Below are positions 34,931 to 44,181 of a stretch of 64,000 bases of DNA, in pieces; position 1 is the stretch's first letter; every line of letters starts with the position of its first letter. A model generated the notes under the pieces. That model saw only the letters and a program-made list of their open reading frames with translations. It searched no databases and was not told the DNA's origin. Where the stretch lies: contig OZ242002.1 in NCBI GenBank assembly GCA_965204665.1, positions 186,001-250,000 of the forward strand, in the 5' to 3' direction. The stretch is from Nemesobacter sp965204665. GTDB lineage: Bacteria; Desulfobacterota_D; UBA1144; Nemesobacterales; Nemesobacteraceae. A program made the translations under genes and the position numbers.

Positions 34931-36079
34931 CTACTCAATCTCTGAAATAATCTGTCTTGCTATAACGATTCTCTGTATTTCAGAGGTGCCTTCGTATATC
35001 TCTGTTATTTTCGCGTCCCTGAAATGGCGTTCTACAGGGTAGTCGGTCGTATAACCGTTTCCTCCGTGTATCTGAACTCCCTTGGTGGCTACCCACATCG
35101 CGGTCTCTGATGCGTGGAGTTTCGCCATGGCGGAGTACTTAGTGTATTTTTCACCCCGGTCTTTCATAAGAGATGCCTTGTGGGTGAGAAGTCTGGATGT
35201 CTCGATTCTAGTCGCCATATCGGCGAGCATGAACTGTATGGCCTGAAAATCCGATATCTTCCGGCCGAATGCCTCTCTTTGCAGTGAATATCTCAATGAG
35301 GCGTCAAGAACCGCTTGCGCTATGCCCACGGCTTGGGCCGCAATGCCTATCCTCCCGGCGTCAAGAGTGCTCATCGCTATCCGAAAACCTTCCCCTTCAC
35401 TGCCCAGAACGCAGTCCTGCGGAATCTCGCAGTTACTAAAGATGATCTGGGAGGTGATGCTTCCCTTTATCCCCAACTTGTCTTCCGGTTTTCCGAAAGA
35501 GACCCCGGAAGAGTCAAGATCAACTATAAAAGCCGTTATTCCGCGGCTTCCCGCAACATTACCCGTTCTTGCGAAAACCACGGCGATTTTGGCCTCTCTG
35601 CCGTTGGTAACCCAGTTTTTTGTTCCGTTTAGAACATAGAAACCGCCTTTCCTTACCGCGCTTGTCTTTATGCTCGTAGCGTCTGACCCCGAGTCGGGTT
35701 CGCTGAGGGAAAAGCAACCGAGAGAATCAGTACATAAGGGCTCAAGATACTTTTTCTTCTGCTCCTCCGTGCCGAAGTCAAGTATGGGACCGCAGGCGAG
35801 GGAGTTATGAGCCGTCACTATGGTTCCCGTGGATGCGCACGCTTTTGATATCTCCTCAATCGCTATTGCGTATGAAAGGTAGTCCACGCCGCTTCCGCCG
35901 TAACGCTCATCGACGAAATGTCCCATAAAACCCAGACTGAAAAGACATTCCACGATTTTTTTCGGAAACGCAGCATCCCTGTCCGTGCGCGCAGCCTGCG
36001 GTTTTATCTGTTCCCGAGCGAACCGCGAAACACTATCCCTCATTAAACGTTGTTCCTGGCTAAGGTCCGAGTCCAGCAT
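34931..36079 (-). CDS. Acyl-CoA dehydrogenase, short-chain type
   Basis: FAD-dependent alpha,beta-desaturation of short acyl-CoAs. 382 aa. Typical segments are GCFSLSEPDSGSDA (FAD/substrate), TNGREAKIAVVFART, QREAFGRKISDFQAIQFMLADM (about 262), and the catalytic-Glu block TEIYEGTSEIQRIVIAR at the C-terminus. It resembles butyryl-CoA dehydrogenases. It is the first gene of the four-gene set; electrons would go to ETF, not encoded here. The ATG has no strong ribosome binding site. Confidence 0.94.
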   Translation of the reverse strand: MLDSDLSQEQRLMRDSVSRFAREQIKPQAARTDRDAAFPKKIVECLFSLGFMGHFVDERYGGSGVDYLSYAIAIEEISKACASTGTIVTAHNSLACGPILDFGTEEQKKKYLEPLCTDSLGCFSLSEPDSGSDATSIKTSAVRKGGFYVLNGTKNWVTNGREAKIAVVFARTGNVAGSRGITAFIVDLDSSGVSFGKPEDKLGIKGSITSQIIFSNCEIPQDCVLGSEGEGFRIAMSTLDAGRIGIAAQAVGIAQAVLDASLRYSLQREAFGRKISDFQAIQFMLADMATRIETSRLLTHKASLMKDRGEKYTKYSAMAKLHASETAMWVATKGVQIHGGNGYTTDYPVERHFRDAKITEIYEGTSEIQRIVIARQIISEIE

Positions 36080-36171
36080 TGACGGCTACCGTTGTCTAGA
36101 AATTTAATGCACCTCGGAACAAAAGGCAAAAGCCATTGTCTGACGTGTTGCGGTTCTACCGTCGGAAAAAA

Positions 36172-36843
36172 TCAGGGAAGCAGTTTCGAGATTCTTTTTA
36201 TCTTTTCCTGCTCCGTCTCTCCTCCCCTTTTATTTTCGGGAACGGCGTTTCCTCTTATCACCGCAGGTCTTTTCCCCACGGTCGTCCGCCATCTCCTGAG
36301 ATTCGGAAAATCATCAATGCTTATCCCCGACCACTTGTAGGAATCTATCCAAGGCCATGTCGATATGTCGGCAACAGAGTAGCAGTCCCCAGCCAGGTAT
36401 TCAGTTTCCGAGAGTCTCCCGTCAAGCACCGAATAGATTCTTCTGGTCTCCTCTGTATACCTTTTTATGGCATACGGTATTTTCTCCGGAGCGTACTTTG
36501 AAAAGACATTCAACTGTCCCTGCATGGGACCCACGGCAGACACCTGAAAGATAAGCCACTGAAAACATACGGTTCTAAGTTCGGGTTCCGGGGAAAGAAA
36601 TTTCCCTGATTTTTCGGCCAGATATATGATTATGGCGCCTGATTCAAAAACGGCAAGTCCGTTACGTTCGTTGTCGACTATGGCGGGAATTTTCCCGTTG
36701 GGATTTATCCTAAGAAACCACGGCTCTTTGTGTTCCTGTGCGGAAAGGTCGACATCAAAAACCCTGTACGGAACCGAGATCTCCTCAAGCATTATGGAGA
36801 TTTTCTTTCCGTTCGGCGTATCCGCAGTGTAAAGGTCAATCAC
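36172..36843 (-). CDS. Glutathione S-transferase family protein (YfcG/Nu-like)
   Basis: 223 aa. The N-terminal thioredoxin-like domain (LYTADTPNGKKISIMLEE, then NPNGKIPAIVD, with the Glu-Ser FESGAIIIYLAEK glutathione-binding motif near residue 66) is followed by an all-helical domain with AGDCYSVADISTWPWI. TPNGKK at the usual catalytic position is the Nu-class (disulfide-bond oxidoreductase) pattern rather than a conjugating enzyme. The start is GTG. It stands alone, between the acyl-CoA dehydrogenase and the ACP-phosphodiesterase gene. Confidence 0.88.
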   Translation of the reverse strand: MIDLYTADTPNGKKISIMLEEISVPYRVFDVDLSAQEHKEPWFLRINPNGKIPAIVDNERNGLAVFESGAIIIYLAEKSGKFLSPEPELRTVCFQWLIFQVSAVGPMQGQLNVFSKYAPEKIPYAIKRYTEETRRIYSVLDGRLSETEYLAGDCYSVADISTWPWIDSYKWSGISIDDFPNLRRWRTTVGKRPAVIRGNAVPENKRGGETEQEKIKRISKLLP

Positions 36844-36873
36844 AGTAATGGTTTGTCCATAAAGTTTTTTGCA

Positions 36874-37473
36874 TCACTTATACTCCCTGAGAAGCGAGAC
36901 TTCGAGGCTCCGAGCGTATTTGATCGCCTCGGGGAAAAACAAGTTGAAGTTTTCGCTCATCTGCTCATAACTGTCCGTAAGCTCCTTTTCCGCTCCCGCA
37001 AGCGTATTTCGCCTTTTCACTCTAGCCGACAGAGCATTAAAAACTGCTCCGAGTCCTTAAACGGTTCCGTATTTTTCCAGCCAGCCGTCTTCAATTATCC
37101 TGCACGCCATATCCGACTCGCGCCCGGAAAAGGATTTCAGCGCGGGAAGAATGATTCCGCTCATTCTCTCAAGGAAGCGGTCCATACTCTCTTCATAATA
37201 CCTGTTCCAGTTCATGGTGAGCAGGTAGTCGTAAAGGACATCAATTATGACCATGCTCCAGCGTCTGCGCTCGGGGCTTATAAGCCGCGCGCAGTTCCTC
37301 ACTCTCCGGTGAGAATCAGCCCATGCGTCAATTTTGCGATGCATCACTATACCGCGTATTACTCCCGGCGGATATCTGTCGTCAACCCTGCCCTTTACAA
37401 AATCACCGAAGAAATTCCCCACGACACATTCAGGGTCATCTCCCGCAAGACACATGTGGGCAAGGAAATTCAT
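36874..37473 (-). pseudogene. ACP phosphodiesterase (AcpH/DUF479) with an in-frame TAA
   Basis: The first 138 codons encode the family N-terminus (MNFLAHMCLAGDD, VGNFFGDFVKG, GIVMHRKIDAWAD). After KYGTV comes a TAA at 37059-37057. The same frame then continues unbroken for about 60 more codons (GLGAVFNALSARVKRR ... FNLFFPEAIKYA), exactly the missing C-terminal part, to a normal stop at 36874. The full length would be about 198 residues, as in E. coli AcpH. One G-to-T change (GAA to TAA) would explain it. It overlaps the htpG stop by one base. Options are a recent nonsense mutation, readthrough or a sequencing error. Confidence 0.82.
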
Positions 37474-39320
37474 TATCCTGAATTATCCGAACTAAGTCTC
37501 TCGAGCAGGGTATTTATCCTACCGACCATGGTTTCCGGATTGTCCATGTATCCCGCCGCAAGAAGAGCGTTATCAAAAAGTTGTTCGGTGACTGTCCTCG
37601 CAAGATCTTCATCTTTTTTCCGAAGAGCCATAAGGTTTTTTATAAGCGCGTGCTCGCGATTTATCTCAAGGCGCACTTTACGAGCCGCATCCGACTCGGG
37701 ATTCAGATTTTTCATTATTCTCTTCATCCCTTGCGTCATCGACGAGTCGGAGTTAAACGCCGCAGCCGGACTTTCCACAAGTCTTCCGCCGATGCGGACA
37801 TCCCCGACTTTTTCACCAAGCACCTGTTTCACCCAACCGCAAAGCGATTTCTCATCCTCGGAAGAACCCTGCGGATCTTTAGAAGCAATCGCTATATCCA
37901 CGCTGTCGGCGGAAACTATTTTCTTTCCTTCATACTCTCCTATGGTCGACATGACGAACTCGTCAATAGGCTCGTAAATAAAAAGCACTTCCACCTTTTC
38001 CGTCCGGAAAAATTCCATGTGAGGTCCCTTCTCAAGCGCCTCTCTGGAGTGTCCGAACAGATAGTATATTTCTTCCTGTTCCCCGGGCATCCGTGAAATA
38101 TAATCGGAGAAGGAAACAAGTTCCCCTTTTTCCGCCGCAGAGGATTCAAACCTCAGAAGTCCCCGAAGTTGTTCCTTGTGCTCGGGGTCGGAAGCCGCCC
38201 CTTCTTTTATAAAGAACCCGAACCTTCCGTAGAATTCCGAGTAGTCTTTCGGGTCGTCTTCAGCATTCTGCTCAAGAAATCTGACGAACCTTGAGGCGAT
38301 GGAGGAGTTAAGTTTTTTTACAAGCGCGCTGTCCTGCATAGTCTCCCTTGAGATATTCAGGGGAATATCTGCGCTGTCCACGACTCCCTTGAGAAATCTC
38401 GTCCACTCGGGAAGAAGTTTTTTCGGGGACGGGTCGATAAGAATTCTTCTCGAGTAGAGTCCCACTGCGGGCTCCATTCTTCCGAAACCCAGACGTTCCG
38501 TGTTATCCTCAGGCACGAACATAAGAACATTCATGTCCACAGGAGCCTCGGAAGCGAAATGAAGCCTGTATCTGGGTTCGTCAAAAGAGTTGGTCTGAAA
38601 TCTGTAGAACTCGCCATATTCCTGGTCGGTGATCTCGTTTTTGTTCCTGAGCCATAAAGCATCCGCGGTGTTTATCTGCTCACCGTTCAATCTGAGTGGA
38701 AACGGAACGAAGGCCGAATATTTTCTCAAGATATCCTGTAGGGTGTCCTGGTCCGAATACTGTCTTGCGTCTTCCTTGAGCGACACAACAACCTTGGTAC
38801 CCCTTCTGTGACCTGAGCCTGCAGATATTTCAAACTCCCCGACGCCGTCACTGACCCAGACGAGATGTTCCGAATTTTCCTTGTATGAGCGCGTCGCCAC
38901 CTCAACCGAGTCAGCCACCATGAAACAACTGTAGAAACCGACCCCGAACTGGCCGATCAATCCACTGTCCTCCGCACCGCCCTTGTCAAAAGCATCAAGG
39001 AATTCCTTGGAACCCGAACGAGCTATAGTTCCCAGGTTCTCCACGAGTTCCTTCCTGGTCATTCCGATTCCGTAATCGGTAAAAGTGACGGTGTTGTCCT
39101 CTCTTGATGTGGTTATCTCTATTTCAAGAGGTAGGTCCGGGTCGCTTATTTCTTTTTCGGTAAGTTGCAGATATCTGAGTTTTTCAAGCGCATCCGAGGC
39201 GTTTGAAACAAGTTCTCTTACAAACACCTCTCTATCCGTGTAAAGGGAATTGACCACTATATCCATCAGCCTGCGCACCTCGGCTTGGAATTCATGTTTT
39301 TCAGTCTTTTGCCTAGCCAT
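37473..39320 (-). CDS. htpG: Molecular chaperone HtpG (Hsp90)
   Basis: 615 aa. The GHKL ATPase N-terminal domain has LVSNASDALEKLR (about residue 36), TDYGIGMTRKELVENLG and GLIGQFGVGFYSCFMVA. The middle domain carries a catalytic Arg in NISRETMQDS, and the C-terminal dimerisation domain begins around residue 500. The frame is open for 52 codons upstream, but the ATG at 39320 (MARQKTEKHEFQAEV) is the family start and follows GGAGAG. The acpH-like gene overlaps its stop by one base. Confidence 0.95.
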   Translation of the reverse strand: MARQKTEKHEFQAEVRRLMDIVVNSLYTDREVFVRELVSNASDALEKLRYLQLTEKEISDPDLPLEIEITTSREDNTVTFTDYGIGMTRKELVENLGTIARSGSKEFLDAFDKGGAEDSGLIGQFGVGFYSCFMVADSVEVATRSYKENSEHLVWVSDGVGEFEISAGSGHRRGTKVVVSLKEDARQYSDQDTLQDILRKYSAFVPFPLRLNGEQINTADALWLRNKNEITDQEYGEFYRFQTNSFDEPRYRLHFASEAPVDMNVLMFVPEDNTERLGFGRMEPAVGLYSRRILIDPSPKKLLPEWTRFLKGVVDSADIPLNISRETMQDSALVKKLNSSIASRFVRFLEQNAEDDPKDYSEFYGRFGFFIKEGAASDPEHKEQLRGLLRFESSAAEKGELVSFSDYISRMPGEQEEIYYLFGHSREALEKGPHMEFFRTEKVEVLFIYEPIDEFVMSTIGEYEGKKIVSADSVDIAIASKDPQGSSEDEKSLCGWVKQVLGEKVGDVRIGGRLVESPAAAFNSDSSMTQGMKRIMKNLNPESDAARKVRLEINREHALIKNLMALRKKDEDLARTVTEQLFDNALLAAGYMDNPETMVGRINTLLERLSSDNSG

Positions 39321-39381
39321 AAAAAGTCTCTCCTTCTTTGAATATCGGCGCGTTCGGGTGAAAAAGAGCGCCGTAGTGGTA

Positions 39382-39409
39382 AAAATAAGATCTTTTTCCG
39401 TGTTGACAA
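39382..39409 (-). promoter_or_regulatory. Candidate htpG promoter
   Basis: On the minus strand: TTGTCA (39409-39404), a 16-nt spacer, and TATTTT (39387-39382), about 62 bp upstream of the ATG. No sigma-32 or CIRCE-type element was found. The remainder of the 39321-39709 spacer has no gene. It does hold a GC hairpin at 39648-39663 (ACCGCC...GGCGGT), about 50 bp past the bioF stop, which may end the bio operon. Confidence 0.45.
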
Positions 39410-39709
39410 GTAGGTCTAGAGAAACCGCAAGTGATGGGAGAAGCAGTCCTTTCCTCTTCGCCAAAACCTCTTTCACCTCGTCTGGAGGACATCGGTCCGC
39501 TTCCGGTGTTTGCTGCGTAGACTTTCACTACCGTTCAGAGTCAGGACAAGTTATACGTACATTTCGTTGTCGTGATGGATGCTCTGCAGCGGTTATCCGG
39601 TGTTTTTCATTAGATGTCCGCCGATATTTCACGACGCATCCTGCAGAACCGCCGGACGGCGGTCTTCGGGGATGACACCGTGCTTTGCCCGCAAACAATG
39701 ACTCATCCT

Positions 39710-40894
39710 CTACTGATTTTTCAAAATCTTGCTCGCGCAGCTAAACGCCTCAAGAACACAAGCAATCTGTTCCTGGGTATGAGTTGCCATAAACGAAGCT
39801 CTTATTCTACATTTCCCCTCGGGCACGGAGGGAGGTCTTACAGCGGGAGCATAAACTCTGTTTTCCCGAAGTATTGAGGCAAACCTTAGAGTAACTTCAG
39901 GCGCGCCGGTAAGCACGGGGGCAATGGCGCTCCGCGAAGGCAAAACAGAAAGTCCAATTGAACTGATACCGGACTTGAACTCTCTGACAACACTCATCAG
40001 ATGCTCTCTTCTCTGAGGTTCATCCTCAATCACGGTTATGGCTTCAGCCGCGGCGGCGACCGATGCCGGCGGAAGTGAAGTGTCAAACATATAACTTCGC
40101 GCTCTGTTGCGTATAAAGTCAATAAGTTTCCGGCTTCCCGCGACATATCCACCAAGAGACCCGACAGCCTTTGAAAGTGTACCCATAACAACCGATACTC
40201 TGCGCTCGACGCCAAAATGCTCGGTGGCGCCACTTCCCCTTTTCCCAAGCACTCCCATGGAGTGAGCCTCGTCAACCATAAGCATACAACCATGTTTTTC
40301 GGAAATTTCGCACAGTTCCTCAAGATTCACGAGGTCTCCGTCCATGCTGAACACGGTGTCTGTGACTATGAGTTTTTTTCCTCGATTGTGATCTTGGACA
40401 ACCATCTGTCTCAACGCTTCGATATCCAGATGGGGATATATCTTCACTTTCGCGCGTGCAAGCCGACACCCGTCTATTATGGAGGCGTGATTAAGTTCAT
40501 CGCTGAATACAGTGTCATCGGGTCCGACAAGAGCGGCTATGGTACCAATGTTGGCCAGATAACCGCTGCTGAAAAGAATAGCTGATTCCGTGGACTTGAA
40601 TTCCGCTATCTTTCTCTCAAGTTCAGCATGTAGGTCGGAACTTCCGCTTACAAGTCTCGAGCCGCCCGACCCCGTGCCGTATTTCGAGACAGCAGCTACG
40701 GCCGCCGCCATTACCCTCGGGTGGGTGGAAAGTCCCAGATAACTGTTTGAAGCCAGCAGCACATGTTTTTTCCCGTCTATGACAACTTCCGAAGACTGAG
40801 CAGATGTTATCTCGGTAAGAGTTCTGAAAAGGCGTTTTTCCCGAATGGAACTGATCTCGTCCTCTATCCACCAAAGAGAATCGGTCGGTTGCAT
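39710..40894 (-). CDS. bioF: 8-amino-7-oxononanoate synthase
   Basis: Pimeloyl-CoA/ACP plus alanine to KAPA, the first committed ring-building step of biotin synthesis. 394 aa, alpha-oxoamine synthase family. Visible: NSYLGLSTHPRV, GTGSGGSRLVSG, DELNHASIIDGCRL, VDEAHSMGVLG and the PLP-Lys motif GTLSKAVGSLGGYV (about residue 240). The related enzyme Kbl is possible on motifs alone, but the adjacent bioA and bioB decide for BioF. The ATG is 6 bp from the bioA stop, with GGGGAG upstream. Confidence 0.93.
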   Translation of the reverse strand: MQPTDSLWWIEDEISSIREKRLFRTLTEITSAQSSEVVIDGKKHVLLASNSYLGLSTHPRVMAAAVAAVSKYGTGSGGSRLVSGSSDLHAELERKIAEFKSTESAILFSSGYLANIGTIAALVGPDDTVFSDELNHASIIDGCRLARAKVKIYPHLDIEALRQMVVQDHNRGKKLIVTDTVFSMDGDLVNLEELCEISEKHGCMLMVDEAHSMGVLGKRGSGATEHFGVERRVSVVMGTLSKAVGSLGGYVAGSRKLIDFIRNRARSYMFDTSLPPASVAAAAEAITVIEDEPQRREHLMSVVREFKSGISSIGLSVLPSRSAIAPVLTGAPEVTLRFASILRENRVYAPAVRPPSVPEGKCRIRASFMATHTQEQIACVLEAFSCASKILKNQ

Positions 40895-40900
40895 GCTATG

Positions 40901-42259
40901 TCACTCCCCTTCGGTGGCTTCTTTTATGGAAAGGTAGGTGGCACGCAGAAGTTTGCGAAGATCTTCAGTCGGAATTCCCACCGGCGGCATAAGCACCACG
41001 ACGTTTCCGAGCGGTCTTATCAAAACTCCGTGACGGAGAGCCCTGTCAGCCACCTTCCGTCCCATATTCTCCGAGTACTCGTAAGGCTCCGCCGTCTCTC
41101 TATCCCTAACAAGTTCTATTCCGACCATAAAACCCTTATTCCTTACGTTCCCTACATGGGAAAGCCCCTCAAACTCCCTGAGTTCGCTTTCCAGAAATTC
41201 TATCTTTTCAGGAAGCAGAGAAAGAGTGGCGTTGTTGCGGAAAGCCTCGAGGTTCCCCTTGGCCGCCGCGCAGGAAAGCGGGTTGCCCGCATAGCTATGC
41301 CCATGGAAAAACGTTTTTGACTCCTCATGCTCCCCCAAGAACTCTTCATATATCTCATCTGTCGTGATAGTGGCCGAAAGCGGGAGATACCCCCCTGTCA
41401 TTCCTTTGCCCAGAACCATCATGTCAGGAGTAACTCCATCATGCTCGCACGCGAACATCTTCCCTGTTCTTCCGAATCCTGTAGCCACCTCATCAACTAT
41501 CATCAGCACATCGTACTCGTTACAGTACTCCCTCACCTTGCGAAGATAACCATCCGGAGCCACTATCATACCTCCGGCGGCCTGAACGCATGGCTCGAGT
41601 ATAACGGCGGCTATTTCAGAGTGATTCTCCCTGAGTACTTCTCCCAGTTGGTCTGCGCACGCGATTTCACATTCCGGCCAAGTCTTGCCGAGCGGACATC
41701 TGTAGCAGTAATAGGAAGGAGCCCTGTGAGTCTTAAACAGAAGAGGCGAGAAGGTGTCGTGGAAAATATCTATACCCCCTACTGATACGGCTCCCAGAGT
41801 GTCACCGTGATAGCCGTTGTCAAGGCAGAGAAAACTCTTTTTTTCGGGGTTGCCTTTATGAATCCAGTACTGAAACGCCATCTTCAGGGCGACTTCCACC
41901 GCGCTTGCCCCATCGCCTGAGTAAAAAACCTTCCTGAGTCCCGGGGGACATATTTCCACAAGATCCTTGGCAAGTTCCGCAGCAGGCGGATTGGTCATAC
42001 CCAGAAGGGTGCTGTGACTCACAAACTCAATCTGGTCTTTTATCGCCCGGTCTATTTCTTCTACCCTGTGTCCGTGAATATTCACCCACAACGACGAAAC
42101 GCCGTCTATATACTTTTTTCCATCAGAATCCACAAGGTATGAACCTTCCGCGCGTTCGATGACTACTGGGTCGCTGCTCCGGTACTCCTTCATCTGGGTG
42201 AAGGGATGCCAGACAAACTCCCTGTCGTACGACCATATACGCTTTGATCTTTCAGTCAT
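40901..42259 (-). CDS. bioA: Adenosylmethionine-8-amino-7-oxononanoate aminotransferase
   Basis: KAPA to DAPA with SAM as amino donor. About 452 aa. It has WHPFTQMKEY near the N-terminus, a hallmark of BioA, then SGDGASAVEVALKMAFQYW, VDEVATGFGRTG and the PLP lysine in VLGKGMTGGYLPLSAT (about residue 285). The ATG at 42259 is taken as start. A TTG six codons upstream (42277) has a slightly better ribosome binding site and cannot be excluded. It lies between bioB and bioF in one operon. Confidence 0.95.
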   Translation of the reverse strand: MTERSKRIWSYDREFVWHPFTQMKEYRSSDPVVIERAEGSYLVDSDGKKYIDGVSSLWVNIHGHRVEEIDRAIKDQIEFVSHSTLLGMTNPPAAELAKDLVEICPPGLRKVFYSGDGASAVEVALKMAFQYWIHKGNPEKKSFLCLDNGYHGDTLGAVSVGGIDIFHDTFSPLLFKTHRAPSYYCYRCPLGKTWPECEIACADQLGEVLRENHSEIAAVILEPCVQAAGGMIVAPDGYLRKVREYCNEYDVLMIVDEVATGFGRTGKMFACEHDGVTPDMMVLGKGMTGGYLPLSATITTDEIYEEFLGEHEESKTFFHGHSYAGNPLSCAAAKGNLEAFRNNATLSLLPEKIEFLESELREFEGLSHVGNVRNKGFMVGIELVRDRETAEPYEYSENMGRKVADRALRHGVLIRPLGNVVVLMPPVGIPTEDLRKLLRATYLSIKEATEGE

Positions 42260-42328
42260 CTGGGTTTGTATCCACAACCCTGCAGTGCGAAGGGGAGAAC
42301 ATGCTGAGCCGCCGGTGACGGCAAGCGC

Positions 42329-43318
42329 TCAGTTGAGGATTTCTTTCCTCACCGGCATGTCCAGGTCATCAAGCATCCTGAGGTCGTCCTTCGGCGAGCG
42401 TCCCGGGGTGGTCAGATAGTTGCCGAGAATCATGGCATTTGCTCCCGCTAAAAGACCCATGGCCTGAAGGTCGCGAAGGGTGACTTCCCTTCCTCCCGCA
42501 GTCATTATTATTTTATCCGGAAGCACAAGTCTGTAGATCGATATTGTTTTCACAGCCTCGATCGGGTGTATCGTTTCAAGATCTTCAAACGGGGTTCCCG
42601 GCCTCGGATTGAGGAAATTTATCGGAACCCAAGTCGGATCAAGGTCCCTTATCTCGAAGGCGAACTCCATTCTCTGCTCAGGGGTTTCACCCATGCCCAG
42701 TATGCCGCCTGAACAAAGATTCATTCCCGTCTCTTTGACTAAAAGCGCCGTCTTGAGTCTGTCATCGTAGGTGTGCGTCGTGCATATGTTGGGGAAATGG
42801 CTCCTGCAGGTCTCAACATTGTGATTGTATCTCCACACGCCGTGGTCTCTGAGTTCATAAGCCTGTTCTTTCGTGAGATCACCCAGAGAGCAGCCGACCT
42901 TGAGATTAGTTTCCGCACAGAGAAGGTCCACCGCATCAAGCACCTTGTTGAATATCCTGGGCGTCGGCCCCTTTGCGCTTATCACTATGCAGAAATCCAT
43001 AGCGCCCATTTTTTCGGCCTGTCGGGCGGCCCCGAGTATCTTCTCCGCCGCCATCAAAGGATGAGCCTCGACTTCCGTATCAAAATGAGCTGACTGAGAA
43101 CAGAAGGAGCAGTCCTCGGGACAGTTTCCAGTCTGCGCGCTTATTATGGAGCGCAGAAAAACTCCATCCCCCTTGTACTTGAGAGTCACTTTCCTAGCGA
43201 GCGATATGAGATCAGACAGGCGTTCACGAGGAAGTTTTGAAAGCTCCACAGCTTCAGGAAGAGTTATCTGCTCCTCTTTCTCCATAAGTTTTTCTGAAAC
43301 AATGTCGAGAATGTCCAT
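42329..43318 (-). CDS. bioB: Biotin synthase
   Basis: Radical-SAM insertion of sulfur into dethiobiotin. 329 aa. The radical-SAM cysteines are in NCPEDCSFCSQS (about residues 66-77). Other conserved parts are HNVETCRSHF, CSGGILGMGET and MTAGGREVTLRDLQ. GGAG precedes the ATG. It heads the operon bioB-bioA-bioF. No bioD (dethiobiotin synthetase), bioC or bioH is in the window, so these must lie elsewhere. A perfect TTGACA lies about 60-70 bp upstream but without a convincing -10. Confidence 0.96.
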   Translation of the reverse strand: MDILDIVSEKLMEKEEQITLPEAVELSKLPRERLSDLISLARKVTLKYKGDGVFLRSIISAQTGNCPEDCSFCSQSAHFDTEVEAHPLMAAEKILGAARQAEKMGAMDFCIVISAKGPTPRIFNKVLDAVDLLCAETNLKVGCSLGDLTKEQAYELRDHGVWRYNHNVETCRSHFPNICTTHTYDDRLKTALLVKETGMNLCSGGILGMGETPEQRMEFAFEIRDLDPTWVPINFLNPRPGTPFEDLETIHPIEAVKTISIYRLVLPDKIIMTAGGREVTLRDLQAMGLLAGANAMILGNYLTTPGRSPKDDLRMLDDLDMPVRKEILN

Positions 43319-43497
43319 CTCACTCTCCTTTTAAAGCATGAATTCAGGAAGATTAAGGTATAGAATAGAGCATTGTTGTCAAACCCGAACGCAGAGACAT
43401 CCCACAACAAATTTTTGAAGTTGCTTTCCTCAATTCTGTATAATTTAAGGCATGATTGTTATGCACTAACCCACATAACTTCAATTGATGAGGGAAT

Positions 43498-43525
43498 TTG
43501 ACGGTCGTATTTCTTGATTTACGAT
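43498..43525 (+). promoter_or_regulatory. Candidate promoter for the small ORFs at 43.6-44.0 kb
   Basis: TTGACG (43498-43503), a 16-nt spacer, and TACGAT (43520-43525), about 50 bp upstream of the 70-aa gene. Moderate match to consensus on both hexamers. Confidence 0.4.
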
Positions 43526-43577
43526 TGAGCATATGGACATATTGGTCGGCTTATGAGTACATGCGAGGAGGTTGCAC

Positions 43578-43790
43578 ATGGGCAGCAACATTTGGAAAAA
43601 CAGCGTTTTTGGAGGTGAATTCTTGACCGAAAAAGTAGTTTCTCCTGAATCCCTCTTAAAGATCCTTGAAGGCGATACTTCTGAGATTGAAACAATAGAA
43701 TTCATCCCCCCGCGTATCGGTTCTGATGATTTCGGACGATTCAAGGTTAAATGGGAATTCCCTCAAATACGATTTAAAAATGAAACCTGA
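43578..43790 (+). CDS. Small hypothetical protein, 70 aa
   Basis: Not recognised. Begins MGSNIWKNSVFGGEF. A strong GGAGG lies seven bases before the ATG, and a plausible promoter is upstream. Acidic in the middle (LEGDTSEIETIEF), with no membrane segment or signal peptide. It sits between the biotin operon and the type ISP gene, on the opposite strand to both. A second small frame overlaps its end. Confidence 0.55.
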   Translation: MGSNIWKNSVFGGEFLTEKVVSPESLLKILEGDTSEIETIEFIPPRIGSDDFGRFKVKWEFPQIRFKNET

Positions 43791-43965
43791 TGAACCGAGC
43801 AGTCTTTCTCCAAGCCCTGAAGAGACGGATTATGAACTTATGAAGGAGTTCATGTCTCTTTCCCGCAGGGAACCGGATATCCGAGAAAACAGAATTCAGG
43901 AAAGAGCGAGTTTCCACGACAGTATGAAGAAGGTTTCTTTAACTACTATAGAGGCTCAACGATAA
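43780..43965 (+). CDS. Small hypothetical protein, 61 aa
   Basis: Not recognised. Begins MKPDEPSSLSPSPEE and is rich in charged residues, probably helical or disordered. It overlaps the end of the 70-aa gene by 11 bp in another frame, as coupled genes do, but it has no clear ribosome binding site of its own. Nothing else is seen between it and the end of the type ISP gene (43966-44181). Confidence 0.4.
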   Translation: MKPDEPSSLSPSPEETDYELMKEFMSLSRREPDIRENRIQERASFHDSMKKVSLTTIEAQR

Positions 43966-44181
43966 GGATGGACAGGAATATTTAAGTGCTTCTCTGTCGG
44001 TATTCAGACCGGATAGGATCTTTCATAGCCTCCTCCAAAAAGAGGGCTTTCTGATGAAGACTATTTATCGGCCGATCCAGAAAACCATGTCAGGAAGTAT
44101 GAATTTCCAAGGTTTTTATCTCGCGACTGACGAAATACTATAAACACCCGACTACGGTACTGGAGGGTTTTCAGTGACAAT

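Noticed and set aside
9371..39576. Dispersed intergenic repeat (ACATT..GTTGTCGT.ATGGA at 9371 and 39551)
   Set aside because: Only about 21 of 26 positions match and no further copies were found; probably chance.
43319..43400. BirA operator upstream of bioB
   Set aside because: A TTGTCAAACC-like half-site is present on the plus strand, but the matching half at the required spacing is missing.
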